Shown: positions 37,813 through 49,267, counted from the first letter of the stretch. The stretch: DNA of 64,000 nt from Pterobdella sp. o SKG-2022 (GCA_964035795.1 OZ038326.1:2080916-2144915), one strand, 5' to 3'. Notes: generated by a model from the letters alone, not told the origin. A program made the numbers and translations.

Positions 37813-40800
37813 CGAGGTTATTGTTATTAATATCCAGATGAGAATTACTTTGAGAACTGTTTATAATTTTCTTTCGTGGCGGTTTGTTCTGAAAAGCAAA
37901 AAACAATAAAAATAATAATAATTATTATTAATATTTCTATCAGTTGATTATTCTTATTTTTCTATTTTTATGAATATTATTATTAAATTATTTTGTACAT
38001 TGGAGAGGGATGAAGAAGACGAAGACAACGAAGAGTTCATGACTGAGATCGGATACATTACTGTGTGGACGGATGAATAGATAAATAGCTAGAGGAACAA
38101 CTAGATAGACAATAGTCAGATACATAAAAATGAATTAGCAACGTAACCTTATCATCATCATCATTCATATCAAAAACATCATTTCAATTTCATCACCATC
38201 ATCATCATCATCCTTCTCCTCATCAGCATCATCTTCCTCCTCCTCCTCCTCCTCCTCATCCTTCTCATCACCCTCATCATCACTCCAACCGGAGTGTCGA
38301 AGCGGTTCTAAGCCACGTCAGCTTCCAAACACAAAGCATTTCGAGAATTCATCCATCATTTTTATTACTGCTCACCAAGAGTCACAAACAACTCGAAGCT
38401 ACAAGTTTCTCTCAGTACTTGCTCTAAGGAGTGCCAAAAGAAACTTTGGAAGTTGGCAACAACAACAATCATCATCATCCTCCTCCTCCTCCTCATCATC
38501 ATCACCTCTAGATCCGGCATGTGGCACATCATATATCTTGTCATTCTCATTCGTTGAACTATGACTGTGTGGATCAATAAATATAAATAGATAGATAGAT
38601 AAAAGATAAAAAATGGGCCGTTAGATAAATAAATAGATAGACCATGAAATAGATATAGATAGATAGAAAGATAGAGAGATAGATAAAAATATGGAGATAG
38701 ATAGATAGACAAATAGAAACACAGACAAACAGATAAACAAACAAGCAGATATAACAGACCTATTTTGGCTCTCTCTGTTGCGCCCGGAGTGTAGTGAGAG
38801 CGACAAGAGGTCAGTTGTGTTGCAGTATAGTTGTTGGTCGTTGGTGTTGTTGTGGTGCAGGTTGTTGTAGTAGATGGCTTGTGAGTCTTCTTTACTTTTA
38901 ATGCTAACGTTTTCTCCATTATTGCTCTTATTATTATTACTATTATTAATATTTTTATTTGTATTATTATAACTATTATTACTGAAATTTATACTATTTC
39001 CACTTTTATCGCTTAATTTTCTACTAGTATTACTCCTCTCACTGTCATTCCTACAACTTATACCTTCAGTTTCTTCACCGACTTTTGCGTCGAGTTTATT
39101 ATTATCATCGCCACCATCATTATTATTGGCATCATTACTATGGGCACTTTTTTTGGGATGATCATAATCATCACCGAGGGAAAGAAAGAGGGCGCTCTCA
39201 ATGTTTTGTTGTACGCTTCTTTTCTTGCTTGTGCGGTGCTCTTTTACAATGATAATAATAATAATAACAACAATAATGATAAAAATAACAATAATAGCAA
39301 TAACAATGATAATAATAAAAATAATAATAACAAAAAAATAGTAGAAAAAAAATTGAAACAAAAGCAATGAAGTTAACGAAAAGAATAGTGATAATAAGAA
39401 CAATAATAAAAAATAATAAGAATAATAGACCACGAACCGACAATGAGCTGTCTCATGAGGACAGAGGCAGGGTTGTCAAGGTGCTCAAGCAGGTCCAAGG
39501 TCGTCATGCCCTGTTTGTTCCTTATGCTCACATCTCCTCCTGAGTGCATGTGTTTGTCTTTCTGTCTATTCATCTACTTTTCTGTCATTCTATTTATTCA
39601 TCTGTCTGTTTATCTGTCTATTTATCTTTCTATCTACCTAACTACTTATCCATCCCCCCCTTTAACCTCTGGCAAGCAGCACCTTGAGGACATCATGTTT
39701 ACCATATGTGGCTGCCTCATGCAGTGCTGTGCCCGAGTCCAACTGGAAATCATGATAAAATGATAGTAACAAAATATCATAAAAATATGATTTTAAAAAA
39801 TATAGTTAAAAATATAATAAAAACAAGAAATATCCTAGAAACATAATAAGAATAGCAATGAAAACGTTAACAGAAATTTCCTCACCTGGTAGTTTACATC
39901 AAATCCAGCATCGAGGAGCATGGTTACCACAGCCACACCTCCATTCTTGGCAGCTAGGTGCAGTGGAGACTGGTCAAATCTGGTGAGGCCCAGGTAGTTC
40001 TTATGGTCTGGAAAGTCAAGAAACGTCTTGAGGACGGCCACTCTCCCGTATGTTACAGCTAGGTCAAGAGGTTTTTCGTCTTTCTTGTTCTTCATTAAAG
40101 GATTGGCGCACTTCTGCATTGATTTTTGATTTTAGTGGTAGAAATAGTTTTAATACTTAAGTGAATCTTCATTGGCATTTCAGTTTGTAATTTATGAAAT
40201 GGAAAGGAAAGGTAAATCAATGACGATGTTAACAACTAAATGTTAACCCTTATAAAAATAAATTATAAGGAAATTAATATGTGTTATTATTATCATCATT
40301 ATAATTATTACACAACCTGCAGAAGCAACGAGACCACGTGGTTATGGCCATGTTGGGCTGCTGTGTGCAACGCTGTGTCCCCCTCCAAGTTCTGTTTGAA
40401 ACATAAAAAAATAATAATAATATTCATAATAATAATAATAAAATTAACAAAAATAATTTTCAATATTATGGTAATGATGTAACTATAAGGAAAATGCCAT
40501 TATTAGTATCATCAATACTTGAAGAAAAACAATACCAAAAATATAACAGTAATAAAAACCTGGGCATTAACAATGGCGAAGGAAGGACCCTGAGTCAAGA
40601 GGATGTTGCATATGTCAACACTACCTCCCCATGCACTCAAGTGTAGTGGTTGGCAGCCCTGCCAAGTGGTGTGGTGGGGTTTGGTGATGATGTTGTGTTA
40701 AGGTGTTGTGGCGATGAAGTGTTTGTGTGTTAAAACGCTGATGATGGTGATTCTACTAATACTATTTCTATTAAGACTACTAATAATGGAAATAATAATT

Positions 40801-42308
40801 ATTATAACAATAACAACAAAAACATGAAATTATTTTATAAATAAAACACAAACCTTGTGGTCGGGTGTGTTTGCAGAAGCTTGCAGTTTTAAAAGGATTT
40901 CTACTACTTCCCTTAATGATCAAAATATAATAATAATAATAATAATAATAAATAAAACAACTTCAGAAACTAACGATTATTATAATAATATTGCATGAAG
41001 GTTAGGGTATGAATTGGCATTATTTTCAAAATTGTTTAATATAATTACTTGTGATTATTAAGAGCTGCATAATGTAAGGGAGTAGAGCCTGTAGAATCCT
41101 GGCCGTTGATTGGCTGTCCTCTGAACAGTCTGTTATATATTCTATCATGATGGAAGGATAGTATTGGTGGATGAATGCATGCAGATTGGATGGAGGAATG
41201 AGAAAAATGAATATGTAAATAAATGAAGGAATGAATGAAAAGATGATATGTAAATGAATGAAGGAATGAAAACATACATAAAGTGAATGCATGGATGGAT
41301 AAGTGAAAATTTAAAAGTGATGGATGAATGGGAACAAACTAATAGATAGATAAAAAAATGGTATTGTGACTGAATTAATTAATTAATGGACCACACACCT
41401 ACACAAATTAATGATGCTCAGGGTCAATGATAATTTTTTTTTTTAATTAACTTCAAGATTTATTTTGGTCCAATTATTTTGATTTCACTAATTTGATTTA
41501 CTTAAACAATATATACAATAAAATTAAGTTATGGAAACAGTACAGAAGTTAATATAATATTTATAAAGAATATCATATGAGATATAATATAATAATATTC
41601 AACCCAGTGAGTTTTATGTTATAAGATATTTACATTAAAAGCATGTGACTAAAAGTTAAGTGAAAGATCATCTGTTGAACATAATTGAAGGTTTGCATGC
41701 ATGAAAAATTAAATTTAATCAAGACCATTAATAATAATGATGAAAATTAATGATGAAAATATGACATGAGTTGATTGAATGGTTTCTTTTAAGTAATTTA
41801 TATGGATAATGGTTGAATTAAATTTATAAAAAGCAGAAAAAAATGAAATTATTAATAGTGGAAATTAATAGATTTCAAAAAGTAAAACTAAAACATGAAT
41901 TTTGAGTTTAGAATAGTTTAAAACTTGTATGCACAATAATAATATTGAATGTGTAATGCTTTGATCAATTTAATGTAGTTGACAGCTTGTTTCTTTTTTT
42001 TTTAAATTAAGTGAACATAGAGTACGAAAAACAATAATTATGAAATCAAAAACGTTAATAATCAATTTCTTGAATACTTTATTAATTTTTGAAAAAAAAA
42101 ATATTTTGAAGTAGGAAGCTGAAACGTTATTAATAAACAAGTTTCAAGATTTTGAAAATTTCATCAGTCACACTAAATGAAATTGAAAACTTAACGACAC
42201 TTACGATGTCATCAGTGGTATGGACCTTCCTCTAGAATAAAGCATTTTATGAAAAAATGCTGAGTTTCCATTTCTTGCAGCTTCAAAAATATCCTTATCT
42301 TTGCCCAT
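35975..42308 (-). CDS. ANKS1/Odin-like ankyrin-repeat scaffold, poly-Asn rich, no SAM or PTB found
   Basis: Exons: 42308-42205, 41120-41049, 40911-40854, 40658-40560, 40391-40317, 40113-39886, 39742-39667, 39539-39438, 39240-38760, 38564-38419, 38307-38197, 38060-37999, 37888-36677, 36535-36242, 36040-35975. Phases agree throughout, giving 1061 residues. The N-terminus MGKDKDIFEAARNGN matches ANKS1 (MGKEQELLEAARTGN). About six ankyrin repeats follow in the ANKS1 order (STGSTPLHYAALNNHK, KGCQPLHLSAWGG, GTALHEAATYGKHDVL) and end QLIVEHRTSKKRS. Vertebrate ANKS1A/B then carry two SAM domains and a PTB domain and act in Eph/EGF receptor trafficking. Here the rest is Asn/Ser/Thr-rich and acidic low-complexity sequence with an IYDVP motif. 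The first eight exons are firm. The junctions at 38564-37999 and the short last exon are inferred from phase only. Confidence 0.85.
37741..37811. repeat. (TTA)n microsatellite inside a coding exon
   Basis: About 23 uninterrupted ATT/TTA triplets on the plus strand read as consecutive AAT Asn codons on the minus strand. They lie near the start of the 1212-nt exon of the ANKS1-like gene. Neighbouring stretches of the same exon have shorter Asn runs, so the exon has grown by repeated slippage. Length is likely polymorphic. Confidence 0.85.
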
Positions 42309-43257
42309 TTCAAATGACTAGCTTATTACAAACAGTTTAAAATGTATTTAATTTCATTTTCACTCAATATTATATTTCAAAATGAGGTATTCAGTAAACT
42401 TTGTTTCCCGGATAGAATCATTACTTATCGAATGCATCTTGAGCTTAATTATTGATCTGGGTATTTAAAATTATTTTTTTACGCTAAATTATTGAAAATC
42501 GATTAAAAATTGTAAGCTTTTCAAAAATTTTACTTTCATAAGAACGTAAAATTAAAATGTATTTTTGCCGAAATTTATTTATTGCATAAAAATTTGATTT
42601 TAAGGAATTGAATAAAACTGTTTAGAAAATTTGAATTCACACAAGTTTTGAAACAGTAAAACTGTCATAAAAGTGTTATGCCTTCGCTTTTATGTGACTT
42701 TTCTTAAAATTTGCATCATTACTATGTATTTGTAGTTTTTTGAATGCCTTTGATAAAAAAGAACTCTTATATTATTCTTATTTTTTTAAAATATAGATTT
42801 AATCTCACCAATAAGAAATAAAACTACTTAATTTGGCAGAAACACATTTTTTATGTGACAATTTTTATATACTTGCGTTTCATTACCAATTGTTTGTACA
42901 ACCAGTCTCAATCCACTAGTGTTAATATAGCGTACAATAAAGCTGGTTTAAGACTCACTTTCGACTATTTTAATCGTCACTGAAAATATGAAGAAAAGAA
43001 CTAAGGCAAATTTAATACAACTAGAGAATAAATATTCAAATGAAAACACTTTTGTGAGTTTATCTTATTCCACGAAGCTTTTCGTAAGATGAACTTACAT
43101 TATCAAGTGGAGGTACGAATATATTTGTAACTCCCGAGTGTTTTCATTTGAATATAGAGAATAAAGTTGTTAAAACTCATCGTTTTATCGAATTTAAAAC
43201 CATAAAAGAAAACTGATACGTTTATTAAACGAAACAATACTTTCAAGTAATTTTGGG
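42309..43257. other. Spacer between ANKS1-like gene and Zwilch
   Basis: It contains the promoter and 5' untranslated region of the ANKS1-like gene and the 3' untranslated region of Zwilch (AATAAA on the minus strand at 43226-43221, about 35 bases past the stop). A complete fold-back element sits at 43032-43155, within about 70 bases of that poly(A) signal. Confidence 0.6.
43032..43155. mobile_element. MITE-like fold-back element, copy 2, with 9-bp target duplication
   Basis: The termini ATATTCAAATGAAAACACT and its imperfect inverse (AGTGTTTTCATTTGAATAT) bound a 124-bp element. It is flanked on both sides by AGAGAATAA (43023-43031 and 43156-43164). The inner part contains the same CTTTTCGTAAGATGAACTTA motif as copy 1. 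It has no open frame, so it must be moved by a transposase encoded elsewhere. A 9-bp duplication is seen with Mutator-like and some other superfamilies; I do not assign one. Confidence 0.85.
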
Positions 43258-45321
43258 TCAAAATTTTTTCCTAAATTTAAATTCCTTTGGGTTGAATGAA
43301 GACCTCTGATATATATCCTGGTGCAAGCAGGTGATATAATACCGGCTCTTACCTTGTTCATTCTCATCGGCATCAGTCTCATGGAAAACTGGTGTAGTTG
43401 AAAAGTGGAAAAAATTGAAAACTCTTTCCTTTTTTGTGTTTGTATCATTTGAGTCTATGCCATCATTTTCCAAATCATCAACAGCATTGGTTAAAACAAT
43501 ATCATCGATTTTGTCACTTTCTTCATTTCCTATTTCCCCACTGACCACACATTGCCAATCAAAAGGATTTAAGTTCTCAATGAGATTATACACATTTGTG
43601 AAAGGCACAGACAATTTCACACTATTGGTTATATCTGTCAGTTGCATGGTGTGCTTGATAAAAGAAGTGATGACCGAGTGATTAAGTGAGGTATTGGTGC
43701 TCAAAAAGAGGTTTATCTCCAATAATCTATGAATTCTGCAAAGCTTAAGATGTTTAGTTTCAAGATTTTCAAATACTTCCCCAAAGTGACTATAAAGCTG
43801 TCCAGAGTTGATGAGGTTGAGCTTGAGAAAGTAAGCAAAGTAATCCAACTTCAACTTCTCTAGTCCAATCTCCATCAACATCACTACAGGCCTGTCATCT
43901 CTCAACCAGCTTTTAATCTCTCGTCTTGATGACAAGTTTTCTTGAAACATCTGAGCCAAAATACTCTTATTGTTTGGATTTATTGTTGGTTTGAATAAAG
44001 AATCTTTCATAGCATCAAACAAAACTCTGAAACCCTCAACAAGATCTTCATATGAACAACTATCTTTGAGAATGATCCAGACTTTATCAATCAGATCGAG
44101 GTCCCTGCAGTGTTTCCCATCAAAAGACTTTCCACTTTCTGAAGCTCCAAAATCCTTTTGAAGTTGTTGATCATCTAAAATTTGCGGATTCACACCTATC
44201 ATACTGTGTTTCTTAATTAATTCTTGCATCAATTCTTTTTTACTTTTATTTCCTTTATCCTCACTCCATTCAAATTTTCCATCATTCAATCCCTTCAAAA
44301 ACTTCTTAAGAGTACACAAATCATCATACAACATAATTAACTGAGGATTCACAGTACCATCCCAAATGTTGACTATTAACATAGCATTAGCCTGTAAGGG
44401 AGGGCATGCCAAAATATCAGATTCTTCAGACCAGTCCAATGAAAGTTTTATCTCATTGTAGTTTTGATTATTGTTCCAATTTTGGGGAGTATTTTTAGCA
44501 TCAAGAATGTCTTTTGTTTTTAAATTAACTTCTTTTTGATTAGCTTTTGATTTATGCAAAATATAAGAACTTTTGTAACTGTAGTTTAAATTCTTTGTAT
44601 TGGTAAGTGTGAAAGAAAACATTGAATTGAGAAGTTCATCTTCATTGTTATTACAGTAATACTTCTTGTGTGTAACATCAACAGTATTAATGAAAGTTGA
44701 TTTAGTTTCTTCTTCAAGATTGAATGTAAGAATTGATGATATAAAAACGAATCTATGAAAGCTAGAAAGTTTTGTACAAATCCAAAGTCTTAATGGTTTG
44801 AAGTTATTGGTGTCAATGCGTTGAGCAAGTCCAATATTATAGTATGATATAAAAGTAATTGCTTCTGCGCGTTCTAGTGGTAGATAATGCTCAGTGCCTT
44901 CAACTACTGACTCATTTAATTTGATATCTTTTTGGTAATCATGAAGTTTCAAAGGTGATCCCCCATGAAAAGTCTGAATATTTGGGGGCAAAATACTTTC
45001 ATCAAAACAATCAGTAGAAAAATCATTTTTATTTTCTTCGCTTATTGAAACATTATTTAATTTAGCATTGACATTTATAATTACTTCATCCTCATTTGTG
45101 TGTTCTAATTTTCTATCTAAATAATTTGTTGATTTTTTTGAAAGAATTATATAAGCTTCATCTTTCAAGAAATTTACTATTTCTTCATCCAGAAAACTGG
45201 GAAGCGGTGATGAGCCACAAACATAGTCGAATTGAAATTGCTCAAAAAAAGTTGTAGCTTCAGAATTCAAACATGTTTCGTAAGCATCAATGAACGCTTT
45301 GAATTGCTCTTTTTCAAGCAT
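43258..45321 (-). CDS. ZWILCH: Zwilch, RZZ kinetochore complex subunit, intronless
   Basis: Zwilch forms the RZZ complex with ROD and ZW10, which brings dynein and Mad1-Mad2 to unattached kinetochores for the spindle checkpoint. The frame runs from ATG 45321 to TGA 43258, 687 residues (human 591). Collinear family landmarks include an N-terminal PSFLDEEIVNFLKDEA block and LSLDWSEESDILACPPL (human DISWSPVDEILQIPPL). VNPQLIMLYDDLCTLKKFLKGL, SYEDLVEGFRVL, MEIGLEKLKLDYFAYFL and IHRLLEINLFL follow in order. The C-terminus SRYYITCLHQD fits human RIFFTNMVTCSQ, so I read through a potential donor (GTAAGA at 43352). Extra length comes from Asn/Ser/Glu-rich insertions in the N-terminal half. An earlier TTG in frame lies upstream, but the ATG is the natural start. 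It is head-to-head with SDHAF2. Confidence 0.92.
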   Translation of the reverse strand: MLEKEQFKAFIDAYETCLNSEATTFFEQFQFDYVCGSSPLPSFLDEEIVNFLKDEAYIILSKKSTNYLDRKLEHTNEDEVIINVNAKLNNVSISEENKNDFSTDCFDESILPPNIQTFHGGSPLKLHDYQKDIKLNESVVEGTEHYLPLERAEAITFISYYNIGLAQRIDTNNFKPLRLWICTKLSSFHRFVFISSILTFNLEEETKSTFINTVDVTHKKYYCNNNEDELLNSMFSFTLTNTKNLNYSYKSSYILHKSKANQKEVNLKTKDILDAKNTPQNWNNNQNYNEIKLSLDWSEESDILACPPLQANAMLIVNIWDGTVNPQLIMLYDDLCTLKKFLKGLNDGKFEWSEDKGNKSKKELMQELIKKHSMIGVNPQILDDQQLQKDFGASESGKSFDGKHCRDLDLIDKVWIILKDSCSYEDLVEGFRVLFDAMKDSLFKPTINPNNKSILAQMFQENLSSRREIKSWLRDDRPVVMLMEIGLEKLKLDYFAYFLKLNLINSGQLYSHFGEVFENLETKHLKLCRIHRLLEINLFLSTNTSLNHSVITSFIKHTMQLTDITNSVKLSVPFTNVYNLIENLNPFDWQCVVSGEIGNEESDKIDDIVLTNAVDDLENDGIDSNDTNTKKERVFNFFHFSTTPVFHETDADENEQGKSRYYITCLHQDIYQRSSFNPKEFKFRKKF

Positions 45322-45617
45322 GGCAATATCGAAGAGTTTCAAAAAATCAGAATATTTTTAAATGTCATACAAATTTTAAATTTCCGCGCTTAATCGACTT
45401 CACTTTTCCATTAAAATCTATTATAATAAACACAAAACTCAAAATTGATTTAAATAAATAAATTCATTTTTATCATCAATCAATTTCTTATTTTATGTTA
45501 AATATGTTATAGAACTATAAAATTTAAAAGTAAACTAAGTTGTCTTTGCACAATTTCTTTCGAACTACTAAACAGATCAACCCGACTATTATTAAGTCTT
45601 TTGCTCTCAAATAAAAA
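45322..45617. promoter_or_regulatory. Probable bidirectional promoter between Zwilch and SDHAF2
   Basis: Only 296 bases separate the divergent start codons. The stretch has no long open frame and no recognisable repeat. Both neighbours are housekeeping-type genes, for which shared promoters are common. I see no TATA box or initiator that I would commit to. Confidence 0.4.
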
Positions 45618-47127
45618 ATGCTTTCCATACTTACAAAATTGCTTCGCAAAAGCTATGTGAGTTAATTTTTATTAAATAGTTGCATTTTTAGAGCTGTTAT
45701 TTATTAATGAATTGTGATAAAATGTATTTTGGGGAATTTGTTATTTATGTTTGTTTATGAATTTAATAACATAGAGCTTAACTTCAAGAGCAATTTAACT
45801 GTCGACTATAATTTTATCAATTTATGTAACCATCTTAATATACGGCGTAATTTTCATATCTTTCACCTTACGAGTTGACTAGCCAAAAAATTTCATAGAT
45901 CTACTTCACACTTAGTTTTTATGGTTTTTTATTTATACTTTCAAAATAAATCATTCTTACTTTTTATATAAAATCAGGTGCGTCTTTTTCAAAATTATCT
46001 GAAAATGATTTTATTATTACTCAAAAACTTCTTATTAACTTTGTGTTGTATTTTCACCACTTTGTTCGTAGGCTACTTTTTCTAGTCTTTATTCATGTAG
46101 TTGTCTTTATAGTTCAAATTAAATGATATTTAAATATTTATTAAGTTCAAAATTAAATTTTTTGAAAATAAAAACATCAAATATAAAGTATTCAAAATAA
46201 ATTATGAAAAACCACAAAAATATCTTATAAATTAGTTTAATTTTTGGAGCAAAATAGTACTTAAATTTGCATTAATCAGTATTTAAACCTTATACAGAAT
46301 CCTCAGATAGCTTATCTTGCACAACATGTTCAAATATCATCTTCCATTAACAAAATATCCCAGAAACAATTCTCTGACCACGCCAAAGGTTTTCTAATAA
46401 TTTCATACCATAAAATTCTTTTTGCCTTTTTCTTTAAAAAAAATTTCGTATTTTGAAGATAAAAAAGCAGAAGAAGATATACAGTACCCAAACTTTGTGG
46501 AAAGGTCGGGAGAGAGTGAGGAAGAATTAAGGAGTAGGCTGTTATACCAGAGTAGAAAGAGGGGCACTCTGGAAGTTGGACTTCTTCTAAGGTTTGCTTG
46601 ATGTTCTGTAATAATACCTCAAGATTAGATTAATCACCAGTGGTGTAGTAGTTTCTAGTACAAGTTGCATTCTTGCAATCTTCACAGTACATTTGCATCA
46701 AAACACTTGTCTTCAATGACTGAAGCTCAATTGCATGACTATGACAAAATCATCAACCATGTGCACAATGAATGGGATATTTACTACTGGCTTTTAGGTT
46801 GGTGCTTATGACAATTGCATTACTGATACTGTAATGCTGAACCTTGCTTAAATTAATGTAATATTGCTCATAATAATTGGTATCACATGAAGAAATGCTC
46901 TGTGTAACTTATAAATTGCGCAGCTAAAACTCCAATCTTCAGCGACCTAGCAGTTGAATTACTTACTAAATAGCCCTCAAGTAATTGATTCAATACTAAT
47001 CAACAAAACAGGGTCGAAGGAAATTCCCAAAGACTATAAATGCTCCACTATGGATCTGATGGTTGAGTTTGCCAAGAACAAGGAGAAGGAAATCAGAGTA
47101 ACACAACCTGATTTGCCTGAAAGATGA
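45618..47127 (+). CDS. SDHAF2: SDHAF2 (SDH5), succinate dehydrogenase flavinylation factor
   Basis: A mitochondrial matrix protein that promotes covalent FAD attachment to the SDHA subunit of complex II. Firm exons are 46471-46591, 46688-46797 and 47012-47127 (stop), in agreeing phase. They encode ELRSRLLYQSRKRGTLEVGL, LLLSTFASKHL, then HNEWDIYYWLLGSKEIP and EFAKNKEKEIRVTQPDL. The human counterparts are RARLLYESRKRGMLE, LLSLFAKEHL, NDWDIYYW and DFAKNKNKEQR. A likely first exon, 45618-45656, encodes MLSILTKLLRKSY, a typical basic mitochondrial presequence, followed by a strong GTGAGT donor. Its phase does not join directly to 46471, so one short exon is missing from my model or the first exon is wrong. 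An AATAAA follows near 47271. Confidence 0.88.
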
Positions 47128-48409
47128 TTTTGGGGGTAGAGCTAGAAAGATTTTTGTAGATGAAATTAAAGAGTAAACAATTATAGTTGAAGAAATTTGA
47201 GTTTTTAATCTAGAAAATGAAACAGTGTGTTTATAAACGTTTTCATCTTTAGCTTTAGAGTTTGTTAAAATAAAAAATTTTAAAATATTTGTTTTTTATA
47301 TTATTTCAGTAATAATGTTCAAGGTGTTAATAATATGTTAGTTCTTATTTTCAATTCATTATGTGAAATAAAATTTCCATCTTTTTCATTGTTAGTCTTA
47401 AAGGCTCAAGAAAATGTGTTTTCACTGTTTTTATTTAAAGAATTTTTAAATTTAAACCTAATTGGTCGCATGAAGTTTTTGAAAATTCATCAAACTCTTA
47501 TTTTTTATCGACTGAAATCTTTCTAAATAAAAATAATGAAAAAATTTTAACAATAAGACAAATTTATAAAGAGTAAAAAAGCAAAAAAATACTTCTGTAT
47601 CTACTGTTAAACAGAAGCCATTTGATTTTACGGTAACTTTATGTGAATAAATTTTTAGTGAAATGGGTGTTGCACATTTACATAGTGTGGTCATTTTGTT
47701 TTTTAAAAAAATAATAGTAACGAATGGATAAAATTATAGGAATAAATAAACATTACAGTAATTTAATCAGACACAAATAATGAAAAATCGTGTTAAAAAA
47801 CTGATTCTAATAACAATAGTTGATTTTTAAATAGGCATTAAAAATTAAAAGTATTTAAAATTATAGGTGTAAAACATGTATAAAAAATCAACAGAATAAG
47901 TTGATTAAATAAAAATATAAATTAAATACAAAATCATATGCTAATTAAGATTGTATTTCAAGTAAACTAACAGAGGGCTGAGTGAATTTTTGGCCAATAA
48001 ATTTATAATAGTCATCAAAATAGATGCGGAGTTTATCGAAAGACGGTTTGAATGCAAGTTAATAAGAGCAAAAATCTCCTAAGAAAGAAGAAAAACCCCA
48101 ATAATAATATCAAAATTAAGGAATATGTGCTCATATTATATCTCAGCCGACCTGTGACGAATCCATTTAAATGCATAATAAACTCAATATAAAATTTTAA
48201 CGTATTAGTATTATATATGTTATATAAAATATAACTAAAATGCATAAATTATTTTCCATAAAAATAGAAATTTTCTATCTATACAAACTTTCATAAAAAT
48301 AAACTTCTTGGCCATAACTATAAAAGTTATAAAATTAATTTATATGAAGATTTTATACAGACTTAATACTTAATCTCACTCGTTAAAGGTATTTTATAAA
48401 ATTTTATCG

Positions 48410-48660
48410 TATGGTTTTTCGGTATGTATTTAATTGTATTGCATTATGGTATGTATTTAGTTTTATTTTATTTTTGTTTTTTTATTGTATTGTATTTTTT
48501 CGTATGTATTTAGCTGTATTGTGTTTCGGTATTGTATTTTATTGTATTGTATTTTATAATTGCATCCACTGTATTGTATTTCTTTCTAATATGTTGTATT
48601 TTTCTGCTTAAGATTCTTCTTCAATGTACCGAACTGTATTTCATCGTTTCAGGTTGTATT
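48410..48660. repeat. Imperfect TATTGTATT repeat tract
   Basis: Degenerate copies of GTATTGTATTT recur about a dozen times with small insertions. The Tyr/Phe/Val-rich plus-strand frames across it follow from the repeat. Confidence 0.6.
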
Positions 48661-49139
48661 TCACTGTATCCCATCTTATTCAATTGCTTGACTGCAGCTT
48701 TTCCCATGGATATAAAAATCTTAAAACTTAGCATCCTTCAATGTCAATCATTTGCATGGAAACAACATCAATTCAAAGCTTCACAAACTAAATCTAAACA
48801 TTAATGAACAAAAAATAAATTTAATAGTATCGGTATTTTCAAATAGTTTTGTATATTATTGAAACAATCTTTTTTACTTTTTTTTAATAATATTTTGCCA
48901 ATTTCAAAAAATTTTAAACACTATTAAAAAAAAATAACTTGATAATTTTTCGTTACATTCGCAATAAATATTATAGTTATACCAAATATCATAATACATA
49001 AACAAATATATACATATAAACTTCATATACAATTATTAAAGATTATAAAACCATTGAATTTTTACCCAAATCTTCAAAACTCACAAATGCCTATTCACTG
49101 AAACTTTTTCCGAGCTCAGATAAGCCAAAAATACATTTC

Positions 49140-49265
49140 AGAGATTTTGAAAACATTCTATAACCTTCCACTTCCTAACAACTCCCCAACATCTCAAAAC
49201 TTTCCAACCCCCTCTCCCCCCAAACACCACAAAAAAACCCATAACATCTCAACACCCCAGCCTTT
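49140..49265 (-). other. G-rich 3' untranslated stretch of the Ig gene
   Basis: On the minus strand this part, starting 3 bases past the Ig gene's stop, has G runs of 3-6 (reverse complement of CCCCAGCC, CCCCCTCTCCCCCC and CTCCCC blocks). Strong strand asymmetry is unusual in this AT-rich DNA. It could fold as an RNA G-quadruplex. Confidence 0.5.
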
Positions 49266-49267
49266 TT

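Larger units (their letters stand above)
47128..49267. other. AT-rich spacer with TGTATT-rich tract
   Basis: This lies between the convergent ends of SDHAF2 and the Ig gene. It holds an imperfect TGTATT/TATTGTATT tract (about 48410-48660). No exon is supported on either strand. Confidence 0.5.

Noticed and set aside
37208..37841. Plus-strand Leu-rich frames
   Set aside because: They are antisense to the Asn-rich coding exon of the ANKS1-like gene.
39443..39763. 106-codon plus-strand frame
   Set aside because: It overlaps ankyrin exons read on the minus strand, which have clear homology.
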